Shown here: piece after piece, positions 41,481-51,469 of the stretch
Layout: each line of letters begins with the position of its first letter
Position numbering within the stretch: the first letter of the stretch is position 1
NCBI RefSeq assembly: GCF_900101395.1
Contig: NZ_FMZO01000009.1
Span: forward strand, 147,074-211,073
Direction of reading: 5' to 3'
Source of the DNA: Niabella drilacis
GTDB taxonomy: Bacteria; Bacteroidota; Bacteroidia; Chitinophagales; Chitinophagaceae
Length of the DNA stretch: 64,000 bases
The notes under the pieces: generated by a model
The model's database searches: none
Seen by the model: only the letters and a program-made list of their open reading frames with translations
What the model was told of the DNA's origin: nothing
Made by a program: the position numbers and the translations under genes

Positions 41481-43628
41481 TTATGCAGTTACTTTTCCTT
41501 TTACTTTTGCGATCACCTCTTCAGCAATATTGGTAGGCGCCGGAGTGTAGTGCGAGAACTCCATGGTGCTGGAAGCACGGCCGGAAGTCAACGAACGCAG
41601 CTGTGTTACGTATCCGAACATTTCGCTCAGCGGAACCTGTGCTTTGATCACCTGTGCACCGGCACGGGTATCCATACCTTCCATCATACCCCTACGACGG
41701 TTCAGGTCACCGGTAACATCACCCATGTATTGCTCAGGAGTGGTTACCTCTACCTTCATGATAGGCTCCAGCAGAACGGGTTTTGCTTTACGGGCTGCTT
41801 CACGGAATCCCTGCTTGGCACAAAGCTCAAACGACATAGAATCCGAATCCACCGCGTGGAAGCTTCCGTCAAATACACGGATCTTCATATTATCAACCGG
41901 GTAGTTTGCCAGTACACCATTGGTCATCGAGGTTTCAAAACCCTTCTGAATGGCCGGTACAAATTCCCTGGGGATAGAACCTCCGAAGATATCATTTACA
42001 AACTGGTAGTTCTTATCGGGGTTCTCTTTCTTCCAGTCTTCATCCACCGGACCCAGGCTAAACTGGATATCGGCAAATTTACCACGACCACCGGTTTGTT
42101 TTTTCAGGGTTTCCCTGTGTTCAATAGTTGCATTAAACGCTTCTTTATAGGCAACCTGGGGTGCGCCCTGGTTTACTTCCACTTTAAACTCACGCTTCAT
42201 ACGGTCGATGATGATCTCCAGGTGCAATTCACCCATACCGCTTAAGATGGTTTGGCCAGTATCTTCATCGGTCTTTACACGCAATGTAGGATCTTCTTCT
42301 ACCAGTTTTGCGATAGCCATTCCCATTTTATCAACATCGGCCTGTGTTTTGGGTTCTACCGCCACGGAGATCACCGGCTCAGGAATAAACATGTTTTCCA
42401 GAACGATCGGGTGGTTCTCATCGCAAAGCGTATCCCCGGTTTTAATTTCTTTAAAACCAACCGCAGCACCAATATCACCTGCTTCAATAAAATCAACCGG
42501 GTTTTGCTTGTTGGCAAACATTTTCATGATCCGGCTGATCCGCTCTTTCTTGCCGCTTCTTACATTCAGCACATAAGAACCTGCATCCAGGTGACCGCTG
42601 TAACACCGGAAGAACGCCAGGCGGCCCACAAACGGGTCGGTCATGATCTTAAAGGCCAGTGCCGCAAACGGTTCTTTCGCATCCGGCTTCCGGGTCAGTA
42701 CTTTTTCAGGATCATCGGGGTCATGGCCTTCGATGGCTTCCACATCCACCGGGGAAGGCAGGTAACGGCAAACCGCATCCAGCGCAGTTTGTACGCCTTT
42801 GTTCTTAAAGGAAGAACCGCACATCATCGGAATAATGCTCAGATCAATCGCAGCCTTACGGATCGCCTCGTGGATCTCATCCTCAGAAATCGTATTCGGA
42901 TCATCAAAGAATTTCTCCATCAGCTGGTCATCATATTCTGCTACCGCTTCGATCAGGTGCGCTCTCCACTCATCCACTTCAGCCCTCATATCATCCGGAA
43001 CGGGCACCTCTGTATAGGTCATTCCTTCTGTAGCATCATCCCAGATAATACCAATATTCTTAATCAGGTCCACCACCCCTTTAAAATTGTCTTCAGCACC
43101 AATAGGCAGCTGCAGCGGCACGGCCTTTGCACCCAGCATTTCCTTAACCTGTTTTACCACATTCAGGAAATCGGCGCCGGAACGGTCCATTTTATTTACG
43201 AAACCGATACGGGGTACCCGGTAACGGTTTGCCTGGCGCCATACTGTCTCAGACTGAGGTTCTACCCCGTCCACTGCAGAAAATAAGGCGATCAGACCAT
43301 CCAGTACACGCATAGAGCGCTCTACTTCTACAGTAAAGTCCACGTGTCCCGGAGTATCAATGATGTTAAACGAATATTTTTTAGTGTCCGGCGTTACTTT
43401 TCCGTTAGCCGTGGGGAAGTTCCACTGGCAGCTAACGGCGGCAGAAGTAATGGTAATACCCCGTTCTTTTTCCTGCTCCATCCAGTCGGTAGTAGCACCA
43501 CCTTCATGTACTTCACCAGTCCTGTGAATCATACCGGTGTAACGTAAAATACGTTCCGTTGTAGTGGTTTTACCAGCGTCGATGTGAGCGGCAATACCAA
43601 AGTTCCTTTGAAATTTTAAATCTGCCAT
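41481..43628 (-). CDS. fusA: Elongation factor G
   Basis: 715 residues. G1 [20 protein letters not shown]2 region [10 protein letters not shown]3 [22 protein letters not shown]4 [10 protein letters not shown]; later domains include [13 protein letters not shown] and the C-terminal domain V with [31 protein letters not shown]. Translocation GTPase of the cytosol. No rpsL, rpsG or tuf next to it. Confidence 0.96.
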   Translation of the reverse strand: MADLKFQRNFGIAAHIDAGKTTTTERILRYTGMIHRTGEVHEGGATTDWMEQEKERGITITSAAVSCQWNFPTANGKVTPDTKKYSFNIIDTPGHVDFTVEVERSMRVLDGLIALFSAVDGVEPQSETVWRQANRYRVPRIGFVNKMDRSGADFLNVVKQVKEMLGAKAVPLQLPIGAEDNFKGVVDLIKNIGIIWDDATEGMTYTEVPVPDDMRAEVDEWRAHLIEAVAEYDDQLMEKFFDDPNTISEDEIHEAIRKAAIDLSIIPMMCGSSFKNKGVQTALDAVCRYLPSPVDVEAIEGHDPDDPEKVLTRKPDAKEPFAALAFKIMTDPFVGRLAFFRCYSGHLDAGSYVLNVRSGKKERISRIMKMFANKQNPVDFIEAGDIGAAVGFKEIKTGDTLCDENHPIVLENMFIPEPVISVAVEPKTQADVDKMGMAIAKLVEEDPTLRVKTDEDTGQTILSGMGELHLEIIIDRMKREFKVEVNQGAPQVAYKEAFNATIEHRETLKKQTGGRGKFADIQFSLGPVDEDWKKENPDKNYQFVNDIFGGSIPREFVPAIQKGFETSMTNGVLANYPVDNMKIRVFDGSFHAVDSDSMSFELCAKQGFREAARKAKPVLLEPIMKVEVTTPEQYMGDVTGDLNRRRGMMEGMDTRAGAQVIKAQVPLSEMFGYVTQLRSLTSGRASSTMEFSHYTPAPTNIAEEVIAKVKGKVTA

Positions 43629-43772
43629 AAGTGTTTAATTATTATATTTTTGTTAACCAGCTTCAGACCCTGATGAAACAGTTCCTGCTTCGCTCCCGAT
43701 CGCCATCGGAATCAGCGTCCCCGCCCTGGTCAGGCACACCAAAACCTGCCCGAAAAAGCAAATTTCAGGGCG

Positions 43773-43780
43773 CAAAGGTA
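43773..43780 (-). promoter_or_regulatory. -7 element TACCTTTG for fusA
   Basis: Exact TAnnTTTG on the minus strand, giving a leader of roughly 140 nt before the fusA ATG. A GGGAAA / TTTCCC inverted repeat lies just upstream (43801-43814). No TTG at 20 nt. Confidence 0.5.
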
Positions 43781-43905
43781 GGATAAATCTATAAAAAAAC
43801 GGGAAATTTTTCCCAATGCAGAAAAATGCCGGCAGTTACCGGTGCTCCGGCCATAGAATACAGACTGCCAGTTATTTCCAATAAAGGTAACATAAGAACG
43901 GCCGA

Positions 43906-44364
43906 TCAGTCAGATGCAGCAATCTTACCGGCCATCAACAAGACGGTGCCTTTTTTATCAAATAAAGCCAGCTGCCGGTCCTTTACAGAAAAATGATGCG
44001 CATTTTCAAGACTGCTCAGGATCGCTGTTTCCGTTGCTGCATAAGGGCCACATGCCAAATTCGTAACAATCAGCTGGTCAACAGCCAGCATCCCCTGCTC
44101 TCCCGGTACGCTAACACCAAAGCTGATCCTGTTGCACCCGGCAAAAGCAATACCGGAAGCGGCATCAAAGTTGATGATTGAATAGGCCGTTTTGGTACCA
44201 TCGAACCGGATAACCGGAACGTCTTTCAGGTAACTGATGGCCCAGTTGCCCTGTAAATCCGCAAGCGTACCGCTCCGGTCTTCTTTTTTTTCCGCTACCT
44301 TTTTTGAACATCCGGTCATTAAAAGACCCAAAGCCAACATTACAGAAAAAAACAATCGTCTCAT
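43906..44364 (-). CDS. META-domain (HslJ-like) lipoprotein
   Basis: 152 residues from ATG 44364. Lipoprotein signal MRRLFFSVMLALGLLMTGC, then a META-type domain with GNWAISYL ... FAGCNRISFGVSV ... AATETAILSSLENAHHFSVKDRQLALFDKKG. Related to the three domains of the protein at 47026. Lies just upstream of, and divergent from, the BlaI-like gene. Role unknown; META proteins are envelope-located and often stress-linked. Confidence 0.82.
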   Translation of the reverse strand: MRRLFFSVMLALGLLMTGCSKKVAEKKEDRSGTLADLQGNWAISYLKDVPVIRFDGTKTAYSIINFDAASGIAFAGCNRISFGVSVPGEQGMLAVDQLIVTNLACGPYAATETAILSSLENAHHFSVKDRQLALFDKKGTVLLMAGKIAASD

Positions 44365-44504
44365 AGCAACCAATATTTAAGTTTTTAAAAATAAATTATT
44401 CCTCTTATATAAATGCCCGCAACCGTATAAACGCAACATCACTAAGTATCCCAATGGCTATCAAACCCATATCACCGGTTATTTAACAAATGGTTAACCA
44501 CTTT

Positions 44505-44549
44505 AACGTATTTTACAGTTGTATAACTGAAAAATACGTTATACATTTG
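44505..44549 (+). promoter_or_regulatory. BlaI-type operator overlapping its own promoter
   Basis: A 36-bp imperfect palindrome with outer arms AACGTATTTT (44505-44514) / AAAATACGTT (44531-44540) and inner arms CAGTT / AACTG (44516-44529). Inside lies TACAGTTGTA (44514-44523), matching the BlaI/MecI TACAnnTGTA core. The promoter overlaps it: TTG (44519-44521), exactly 20 nt, TACATTTG (44542-44549). The ATG at 44554 follows by 4 nt. Confidence 0.75.
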
Positions 44550-44553
44550 AGAT

Positions 44554-44916
44554 ATGGAAGAACTGACAAAAACAGAAGAACGCATTATGCAGATTTTGTG
44601 GAAGCTCAAAAAGGCTTTTGTAAAAGACATTATCAATGAGCTGGATGAAGAGCCCAGGCCGCCCTACAATACCATTTCATCGATCGTACGGCTGCTGGAG
44701 AAAAAGGGCTATGTCAAGTATAAATCCTACGGAAAGACCTACGAGTATTTTCCGGCCATCAGTAAGGAGGCCTATACGAAAACTACGTTCAGCAAATTAT
44801 TCTCCGGCTATTTTGACAACTCACCTGCCAGCCTTTTATCCTTTATGGTCAGGGAGGAAAAACTGAGCGAAAAAGACATCGAAGAACTCAAAGCACTTAT
44901 CAAAAAAAACGCATAA
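44554..44916 (+). CDS. BlaI/MecI/CopY-family repressor
   Basis: 120 residues: winged helix MEELTKTEERIMQILWKLKKAFVKDIINEL and YNTISSIVRLLEKKGYVKYK, then a C-terminal dimerisation helix region. It lies 2 nt before the M56 (BlaR1-like) gene. Autoregulation through the palindrome at 44505-44540 is likely. The mRNA is expected to be leaderless. The ligand or inducing stress is unknown. Confidence 0.92.
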   Translation: MEELTKTEERIMQILWKLKKAFVKDIINELDEEPRPPYNTISSIVRLLEKKGYVKYKSYGKTYEYFPAISKEAYTKTTFSKLFSGYFDNSPASLLSFMVREEKLSEKDIEELKALIKKNA

Positions 44917-44918
44917 CA

Positions 44919-46421
44919 ATGGAGTGGTTTGCCTATCTGCTGAAAGTGAGCGCCTGTACGGCCCTCTTCTTTGGATTTTATCTGCTGATCCTGAGACAAC
45001 TGACATTCTTCAGGATCAACCGGATCTATTTGCTGGCCTCCCTCTTGCTGAGTTGCGTCATCCCAATGGTCCATATCTCCATAAAAAAAGCGGTTCCTTT
45101 TGCGCCTGTGGCAACAGTGGTTCCCGGGGAACCTGTTATTCTAAAAAAAACGATGCCTCCTGTCCCGCAGGTTCCGGAACAGGTAAAGCAGTTTGACTGG
45201 CAGGCCGCTGCCGGGTATTTATATATGGCCATTGTGCTTACCCTGCTTTTATTGTCGGTCTGGCGATTACTCCGGATATTAAAATATGTAAAACACCCGG
45301 TTCGTACCGGAAACGGGCTCCGGTTGATATCCAAAAGAACGGGGTTTACCAACTGTTCCTTTTTTAATTATGTTTTTGTGGATGAAAGCACTTTAAGCAA
45401 TGCAGAACTGGAGTTGTTTTTAAAACATGAGGAAGTACATGCAAAGCAATTTCACTCTGCAGATAAGATGCTGATGATCCTGGCAAAGGCCATAATGTGG
45501 ATGAACCCGGTCATTTACCTGTACGATAAAGCACTGACACAGGCCCACGAATATGAAGCGGATGCCATCACCTCCCAGCACTTCGGAAAAGAATCGTATG
45601 CACGCCTGATCTTAAACCGGGCAATTGGCGCCCCCAAAATGGCGCTGGCGCATCAGTTTGCCGAAAGCCCCGTAAAAGAACGTATAAAAATGCTATTTAC
45701 ACCAAAATCCAATAAAATGAAACAACTATCTTACGCCTTTATCCTGCCCATCGGCGCCGGCCTCATCGCCCTGTTCGGAATACAGTTTGTTGCCGCCCAG
45801 CAAACCCCGCTACCCCTAAAAACAACTAAAAAAGCAACAGCCGTTACCATCACCGATAAAGAAGTCGGGGCTCCCCGGGCAACCACAACTTCAACGGATA
45901 AAACCAAAGCCGGAAATCACACGCGGATAGTAGCGGACACCGTAATAGTGGATGACTTGGTGCCCGGGAATATAGCACAGGGGACTGTTGATGTCAACTG
46001 GAAAAATGCGCCGCGGGCTGTTACCATACAGCATGTAAGCGTTGTAGACGAAACTGTGATAAGACCGGATGAAAACACCGGTTGCAGAATCACCGGGATC
46101 GATAACGATGCCAAATATACCATTGTCAGCTTTGAATATACAGCGGCACACGAAAATGACTGGGCGCTGCTGAACAAGGAGATCTATCTCCAGGCGAACG
46201 ACGATATGAAGCATTTCCAGTATGTAAAATCGGAAGGGATCCCTTTAGCCCCCTACCGGCATAATTTTACCAGGCCCGGCGAAAAGATCGCCTTCAAAAT
46301 ATATTTTGAAAAAGTGCCCCTGACGGCAAAATCAATTGATGTGATCGAACGGGCCGGCCGTTCTGATTTTTTCAACTTCTACGGCGTTCCATTGCCGGCT
46401 TCTTATTTTGCGCAGCAATAA
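44919..46421 (+). CDS. M56 BlaR1-like membrane metalloprotease
   Basis: 500 residues. Four transmembrane helices in the N-terminal 300 residues, with the zinc motif HEEVH (His170-Glu171-His174) and NPVIYLYDKALTQAHEYEADA carrying the third ligand. A fifth helix (about 270-290) leads to a ~200-residue extracytoplasmic part that has no penicillin-binding SxxK domain, so beta-lactam sensing is not implied. It probably cleaves the neighbouring BlaI-like repressor upon a signal. Confidence 0.88.
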   Translation: MEWFAYLLKVSACTALFFGFYLLILRQLTFFRINRIYLLASLLLSCVIPMVHISIKKAVPFAPVATVVPGEPVILKKTMPPVPQVPEQVKQFDWQAAAGYLYMAIVLTLLLLSVWRLLRILKYVKHPVRTGNGLRLISKRTGFTNCSFFNYVFVDESTLSNAELELFLKHEEVHAKQFHSADKMLMILAKAIMWMNPVIYLYDKALTQAHEYEADAITSQHFGKESYARLILNRAIGAPKMALAHQFAESPVKERIKMLFTPKSNKMKQLSYAFILPIGAGLIALFGIQFVAAQQTPLPLKTTKKATAVTITDKEVGAPRATTTSTDKTKAGNHTRIVADTVIVDDLVPGNIAQGTVDVNWKNAPRAVTIQHVSVVDETVIRPDENTGCRITGIDNDAKYTIVSFEYTAAHENDWALLNKEIYLQANDDMKHFQYVKSEGIPLAPYRHNFTRPGEKIAFKIYFEKVPLTAKSIDVIERAGRSDFFNFYGVPLPASYFAQQ

Positions 46422-46464
46422 TAGCTCAAAGACCTGTAAGGTTTTAAAAAGCTTGCGGGTCTTC

Positions 46465-46860
46465 TCAATCGGACGATCTGCGCCCTTTTAACAGCAGGTC
46501 CGGTTGTTCCTGGAACAACCGGAATTCGTCTCCGTTTAGCTTTACCGTAACAGCGGCATCAGTCGCAAACCAGTTGAGGCATATCGCCATGCACGGCCGG
46601 GGAGCAAACAGAATCTGGTACCGGTCGCGTGCCACCGTTGCGTAAATGCCGCTCTGCGGGCAGCACCCCTCGTTAAAATATACAGAATCATTTGAACGAA
46701 AAGACAGCGTACCTATCTTTGCGCCATGCTCCGTATACAGGATCCAATCCCCGGCAATGGCCCCCTGTTCCCGGGACGTATCCTTTTTTTTACAGGATGC
46801 CAGCATTGCTGAAATAAATAATAAAAGGGAAATTGTCCCTATTCGCAATTGTTTTTTCAT
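46465..46860 (-). CDS. Small lipoprotein
   Basis: 131 residues from ATG 46860 with lipobox LASC (MKKQLRIGTISLLLFISAMLASC). The mature part looks like a small beta-barrel: GDWILYTEHGAKIGTLSFRSNDSVYFNEGCCPQSGIYATVARDRYQILFAPRPCM. No family recognised. An ORF extension upstream has no signal and is rejected. Confidence 0.65.
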   Translation of the reverse strand: MKKQLRIGTISLLLFISAMLASCKKKDTSREQGAIAGDWILYTEHGAKIGTLSFRSNDSVYFNEGCCPQSGIYATVARDRYQILFAPRPCMAICLNWFATDAAVTVKLNGDEFRLFQEQPDLLLKGRRSSD

Positions 46861-47025
46861 AAATATGTTTATTTCTGGCGTTCGTTCTGTAAAAATGAGC
46901 CGGGCCTTTTCCCTGGTACCATTTTCAAAACGCCCCTCTAATAAACAACGAAACAAAAAGACCAAACGCAACAGCACTGTAAAGCAGCAGCATGTAAGGC
47001 GTTACCGCCCCGCTTTCCCAACCGG

Positions 47026-48183
47026 TCAATCCCAATCCGATGCCACGCCTTCAGCAAGGACTTTACCGGCGGCATCTTTAAATTTTATAAAATGCCCGCT
47101 GAGCTCATAAGAACGGATCTGCGGCAACAGGGTCAGGTAACGCGCTTCCACCTTCATAAATTCGGCACAGAATTTTTTGGTGGCGGCAATCGCGGAAAAG
47201 CGGATCGAAGATCCTTCCCCGGTTTGAGCGGTAAACATGATCCTGTTGCACCCGGCCATGCCGCCGGTTTGCTTATGATCGGCCAGGTTGATCGAAGCCC
47301 TGGACTGTATCACCAGTTCTCCATCTATCCCATCCAGCTTTTTCAGCATCCATTCCCGGCGCAACGGGTTCCAGCCGCTCCCCTGCAGATCTGTTGCCGG
47401 GCTGGTATCTGCCACCGCCTCCAGCAACAGCAGGTTTTCCTTATCGAGCAATTTTAACCGGTTACCGATCACCTGGTATTTTGCCGCCAATGGCAGCGCT
47501 TTGGTAAGGATCGACTCAAAACCGGCGGCATCCCTACAATATTTATAGGTACCGGATATATGGGAAATGGAAATAGAAAACGGAGGCACAACCTTTGTTG
47601 CAAACCCCAGCCGGTTACAGCCCACAAAGGCCCCGGATGCAGAAAGGTTGGTAAAATCTATAAACGGGTGTTGCATCGCAAAGCTGTCGGATGCAACATT
47701 GATCATTTTGGTGATCCGCCACCGGCGCCGGATACTGCCCTTTTCATCTCCGGGATCGATAACGGCCTTCAAAAGACGGTCTCCCTCCCTGCTACGGAGC
47801 TCCAGCTGTTCGCCATCCAGTTCAAAATGGCTGGCCGCTGCAAGATTGTCTTTTAAGACCGCGTTCAGCGCATCGTTCGGGCAGGGAGAACCAGCAGCAA
47901 CGGGATAAGAAACCAGGTCATCCAGTGCTATACGGTTATCGTCGCCAAACCGCGGTGTAAAATTTAATGTGTCGCAACCGGCTATTGCAAATGAATGGGA
48001 TACATTCCTCAGATCCAGCCCCGCCTGGGAAAGCGGCTGATCATAGCCCTTCAGCGCCGTAATTTTCCATTTATGATGGAGCCCCTCTGTATGCATGGAG
48101 CTTACCAACGGGGCCATATTCCGGCTGCAGGCGGCTACTGTCCCCAAAAACAACAACCCATATACCTTAAAAATATTTTTCAT
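47026..48183 (-). CDS. Lipoprotein with three META-like domains
   Basis: 385 residues. Lipobox VAAC at the signal end, then three repeats, each with a G-C-[ND]-x-[LI]-x-F box: IAGCDTLNF, FVGCNRLGF and MAGCNRIMF. The single-domain relative is at 43906. Tandem META domains in one lipoprotein are unusual. Placement around the BlaI/BlaR1-like pair suggests a common envelope-stress role (inference). Confidence 0.75.
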   Translation of the reverse strand: MKNIFKVYGLLFLGTVAACSRNMAPLVSSMHTEGLHHKWKITALKGYDQPLSQAGLDLRNVSHSFAIAGCDTLNFTPRFGDDNRIALDDLVSYPVAAGSPCPNDALNAVLKDNLAAASHFELDGEQLELRSREGDRLLKAVIDPGDEKGSIRRRWRITKMINVASDSFAMQHPFIDFTNLSASGAFVGCNRLGFATKVVPPFSISISHISGTYKYCRDAAGFESILTKALPLAAKYQVIGNRLKLLDKENLLLLEAVADTSPATDLQGSGWNPLRREWMLKKLDGIDGELVIQSRASINLADHKQTGGMAGCNRIMFTAQTGEGSSIRFSAIAATKKFCAEFMKVEARYLTLLPQIRSYELSGHFIKFKDAAGKVLAEGVASDWD

Positions 48184-48312
48184 AAAAAGCGTACAGCGGG
48201 TATTTTTTGCAACAAGGATGTTCCGCCCTTTGGATCGCCGGGGCCGTACCGCCGGCTTTTCCGGAGGAAAACATTCAGCATCCGTACAGGTGCACCGGCC
48301 ACGGGAGTTTCC

Positions 48313-49785
48313 TTACCTCAAATACCCCAATATCTTCAGCATACTCTGAGAGCTTTGTTCTTTTGCATATACCCATTCGATCAGCTTCCCGTTCTTATCA
48401 TATTCCAGGATGATATGCTTGGGCGATGGGATGAGGCAGTGTTTAATACCGCCGTACCCGCTGATCTGATCCTGGTAGGCCCCTGTATGAAAGAAACCAA
48501 CATACAGCGGTTCCGCATCGCTTTCCGCGTTTCTGGGTGTGGCTTCAATGGCCGGTACTCCCAATCCGCCTACGCCATTATCATTTTTGATCTTGGGGAG
48601 GAACACTTCATTGATATGCTCTTCTGAATCGTAATAATCGTGCCCGTCGCAGGTAATGCCACCCAGTACCACCCGCTGGTATTCGTTGTTCCATTTATTA
48701 ATAGGCAGCATCAGGAAACGCTCACCAATTCCCCAGGTATCCGGCAGGGTTGTAATAAATGAAGAGTCGATCATATACCAGGTCTCCCGGTCGTTCTGTA
48801 CCTTTTCCCCGATCACACTGTAAATATGCGCCATGCTTTCTCCTACCGTAAAACTACCAAACTCGGTGTAAATGTTGGGCACCGGTACTTTCGCCTTTTT
48901 ACAGGCCGATTTGATATTGCTGATGATCTCATTGATCATGAACTGGTAGTCATATTCAAAGGCCAGGCTGTGTTTGATAGGAAAGCCTCCCCCGATATTG
49001 ATGGAATCCAGTTCCGGGCAGATCTTTTTGAGCTGGCAATAGAGGTTAATGCTTTTACGCAGCTCACTCCAGTAATAAATATCATCCTTGATCCCCTTAT
49101 TGAGGAAAATGTGTAGCATTTTAAGCTGGAATTTATCCTCGTTCCCCTCAATTTCATCTACATAAAACTCCAGTACATCTTTAGCCCTTATGCCCAGGCG
49201 CGATGTATAAAAAGGGAAAGTAGGCTCTTCTTCTGCTGCAATGCGGATGCCCAGTTTAAAAGGCTCTTTGCTTTTTACGCTCCGCTTATACATCTGCAGT
49301 TCCTCCTTGTTATCCAGTACGGGGATCACATTCTTAAACCCGCTGTTAATAAGCTTTGCGATGCGCGAGGTATAGGCTTTTTGTTTAAAGCCATTGCAAA
49401 CAATATTGATGTCCTTTGTAATCTTCCTTCTTTTATACAGCTGGTTAATGATGTCGATATCGTAGGCAAAAGAAGTTTCCAGGTGAATATTGTGCTTCAG
49501 CGCCTCTTCCACTACAAATGAAAAATGCGAACTCTTGGTGCAGTAGCAATAAAAATATTCCCCCTCGTATTTGTGCCGCTTCATTGCTGTGGCAAAGTAT
49601 TGCTTTGCCTTGTTGATGTTGATACCGATCTTGGGCAGATAGCTGACCTTAAGAGGCGTACCATGCTTTTTGATCAGGGCTTTCAGGTCAATACCGTTAA
49701 ATTTCAAATAACCATCTTCTACTTCGATTCCTTCCTGGGGAAAGTTAAAGGTCTGGTCTACTAAGCCTAAGTATGAATTATTCAT
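48313..49785 (-). CDS. Arginine decarboxylase (PLP, fold III)
   Basis: 490 residues of the Orn/DAP/Arg decarboxylase 2 family. PLP Lys is in FYCYCTKSSHFSFVV near residue 83; GGGFPIKHSLAFEYDYQF and EFGSFTVGESMAHIYSV carry the PLP-phosphate Gly-rich and substrate loops. The C-terminal barrel includes GITCDGHDYYD and VGFFHTGAYQDQISG with the catalytic Cys/Asp pattern (CDGHD). Bacteroidota homologues are annotated as arginine decarboxylase, a polyamine-pathway enzyme. Confidence 0.87.
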   Translation of the reverse strand: MNNSYLGLVDQTFNFPQEGIEVEDGYLKFNGIDLKALIKKHGTPLKVSYLPKIGININKAKQYFATAMKRHKYEGEYFYCYCTKSSHFSFVVEEALKHNIHLETSFAYDIDIINQLYKRRKITKDINIVCNGFKQKAYTSRIAKLINSGFKNVIPVLDNKEELQMYKRSVKSKEPFKLGIRIAAEEEPTFPFYTSRLGIRAKDVLEFYVDEIEGNEDKFQLKMLHIFLNKGIKDDIYYWSELRKSINLYCQLKKICPELDSINIGGGFPIKHSLAFEYDYQFMINEIISNIKSACKKAKVPVPNIYTEFGSFTVGESMAHIYSVIGEKVQNDRETWYMIDSSFITTLPDTWGIGERFLMLPINKWNNEYQRVVLGGITCDGHDYYDSEEHINEVFLPKIKNDNGVGGLGVPAIEATPRNAESDAEPLYVGFFHTGAYQDQISGYGGIKHCLIPSPKHIILEYDKNGKLIEWVYAKEQSSQSMLKILGYLR

Positions 49786-49860
49786 TACCCAACAAATCCG
49801 GTGAATGCCGGCAGCTTTTAAGTTTTTTAAAATTGCCCGCTAAATTACTGAATTATGCAA

Positions 49861-49890
49861 TTGGCCAATTTGAAAATTTGAAAATGTTTT
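49861..49890. repeat. Interspersed repeat, copy 3 (reverse orientation)
   Basis: On the minus strand reads CATTTTCAAATTTTCAAATT, in the gap upstream of the arginine decarboxylase gene; same family as 34750-34780 and 39871-39900. Confidence 0.4.
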
Positions 49891-50037
49891 TTGCCCAGGA
49901 AAACAGCCAGGCTGGCTTATTCCGGCTATTGGCAGATGCACGAGACAAAGCTTATGCAAAGCACACCGGCAGACATAAAAACAGCTCCGCTGCCTCAACC
50001 ATAATTCCCCTAGTTTTACAGCAAATCAAAATTATTA

Positions 50038-50793
50038 ATGCGTACTTCCAAAACAGTTTTTTGCTTATTGCTTCTTTTCCTGGTATATACGGGATATGGC
50101 CAGGTTCATTGGTTTATCCGACCCGAAGGCAACTTTTCATTGATCCGGAAAACCGGTAATACAGGGGCCTACGATGTAATAATCGACAATCAGCCAACGC
50201 GTGCAACCATTACTGCGGGTTCCGCATTTAACAACAAATGGGGCGCCGGACTTTCGGGGGGATTTATGATCCCGACCGCAGTTAAAAGACTTTTGCTGGA
50301 AGCTGCTGCCGGGGTAGTTATGACGAATGACCGGGTACGCACTACCCTCAGGTTCATTTCCCCCGGCGATCCCACCCGGTTAGAGATGCCCGGGGCCCGG
50401 CATATTACTATGGAATTTGACGGTTACGCAGGAGGCTTCCCTGAGGTCGTGCCTTCCGGGAACCCGGTACAAAGTACTGCTCCGGGGTGCGTAAGCCAGG
50501 TATACACACAACTGAACATAGGGGCTAAATACCATATATTCAAAAAAACAGCCCTTGGCCTGGGGGTTTCTCCTTACCTCCTGGTAAACAGCAGCGGTTC
50601 CAGAGAGAACTATCGCACAGCCGGGTTTGCCGGCCAGGCAAAGACCGAGCAAATGCTCAACGACCGGTTCGCCCTGCAGGCATCTTTCACCCATCATTTT
50701 TCAAAAACATATAAAGAACAACCCTATGATGTACCGGGCAGGAAGCCTAAAATGCAGTATGCATCCCTGGGACTAAGCTATTATTTCAACTGA
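50038..50793 (+). CDS. Outer membrane beta-barrel-like protein
   Basis: 251 residues. Signal peptide (MRTSKTVFCLLLLFLVYTGYGQ) followed by alternating hydrophobic/charged strands (WGAGLSGGFMIPTAVKRLLLEAAAGVV, YTQLNIGAKYHIFKKTALGLGVSPYLLV) and ending in YASLGLSYYFN with a C-terminal aromatic, the usual OMP signal. No substrate clue. Single gene with a downstream bidirectional terminator. Confidence 0.78.
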   Translation: MRTSKTVFCLLLLFLVYTGYGQVHWFIRPEGNFSLIRKTGNTGAYDVIIDNQPTRATITAGSAFNNKWGAGLSGGFMIPTAVKRLLLEAAAGVVMTNDRVRTTLRFISPGDPTRLEMPGARHITMEFDGYAGGFPEVVPSGNPVQSTAPGCVSQVYTQLNIGAKYHIFKKTALGLGVSPYLLVNSSGSRENYRTAGFAGQAKTEQMLNDRFALQASFTHHFSKTYKEQPYDVPGRKPKMQYASLGLSYYFN

Positions 50794-50827
50794 CAGCGCG
50801 CAGTACCGTTATAGACCGCCAGCCACT

Positions 50828-50854
50828 AAAAAAGCCCGCCGTTACCGGCGGGCT
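50828..50854. terminator. Terminator between convergent omp-like and rplT genes
   Basis: Perfect 9-bp stem AGCCCGCCG / CGGCGGGCT with TTAC loop (50833-50854), preceded by A6 on +, which is a T-run for minus-strand transcripts from rpmI-rplT. It can also stop the + gene ending at 50793. Confidence 0.8.
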
Positions 50855-50877
50855 CTATAATATGATAAAAACAATGT

Positions 50878-51222
50878 TTATTTAACCGAAGCAACCAGGG
50901 CTTTGAACGACTCGGGGTTGTTCATGGCCAGGTCTGCCAGTACTTTACGGTCAAGATCAATTTGTTTTTCTTTCAGTTTGTTGATGAAAACAGAGTAGGT
51001 CAATCCTTCTTCACGAACCGCAGCGTTAATACGTGCGATCCACAAAGCGCGGTAATCTCTCTTCTTTAATTTACGGCCTACATACATGTAGGTCATCCCT
51101 TTTTCAACAACGTTTTTGGCAACGGTAAATACATTTTTACGTTTGCCATAAAAGCCTTTGGCTTGTTTTAATATCTTTTTCCGGCGGGCTTTGGAAGCTG
51201 CTGAGTTTACTGAACGTGGCAT
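50878..51222 (-). CDS. rplT: 50S ribosomal protein L20
   Basis: 114 residues: [73 protein letters not shown], the L20 consensus, of normal length. 49 nt downstream of rpmI. L20 is a known autoregulator that binds the leader of its own operon in other phyla. Confidence 0.96.
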   Translation of the reverse strand: MPRSVNSAASKARRKKILKQAKGFYGKRKNVFTVAKNVVEKGMTYMYVGRKLKKRDYRALWIARINAAVREEGLTYSVFINKLKEKQIDLDRKVLADLAMNNPESFKALVASVK

Positions 51223-51271
51223 ATCTGAATAATTTTAATTGTAATTAATAAAATAAAAATCAAGCAATTGC

Positions 51272-51469
51272 TTATTTTAAACGCAATAAGCGCTGCACAA
51301 AATTCATGTTGGATTTTGCAACAACACCATCAATACGCATACCGCGTTTACGCTTGGTTGATTTTTTGGTCAGAATGTGACGTTTGAAACTCTTTTGGTG
51401 GGTGATCTTACCAGTAGCCGTTACTTTAAAACGTTTTTTTGCACTGGAGTTCGTTTTTACTTTAGGCAT
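51272..51469 (-). CDS. rpmI: 50S ribosomal protein L35
   Basis: 65 residues from ATG 51469: [44 protein letters not shown], the L35 signature. An upstream in-frame ATG at 51571 would add 34 unrelated residues. infC, which normally precedes rpmI, is absent: a divergent gene lies upstream. Confidence 0.95.
   Translation of the reverse strand: MPKVKTNSSAKKRFKVTATGKITHQKSFKRHILTKKSTKRKRGMRIDGVVAKSNMNFVQRLLRLK

Noticed and set aside
42252-43286. 344-codon open frame on the + strand
   Set aside because: Antisense to fusA; produced by codon bias of that conserved gene, no family-like sequence.
44919-46421. Beta-lactam resistance sensor (BlaR1 proper)
   Set aside because: No penicillin-binding domain or SxxK motif in the outer part; only the M56 protease is shared.
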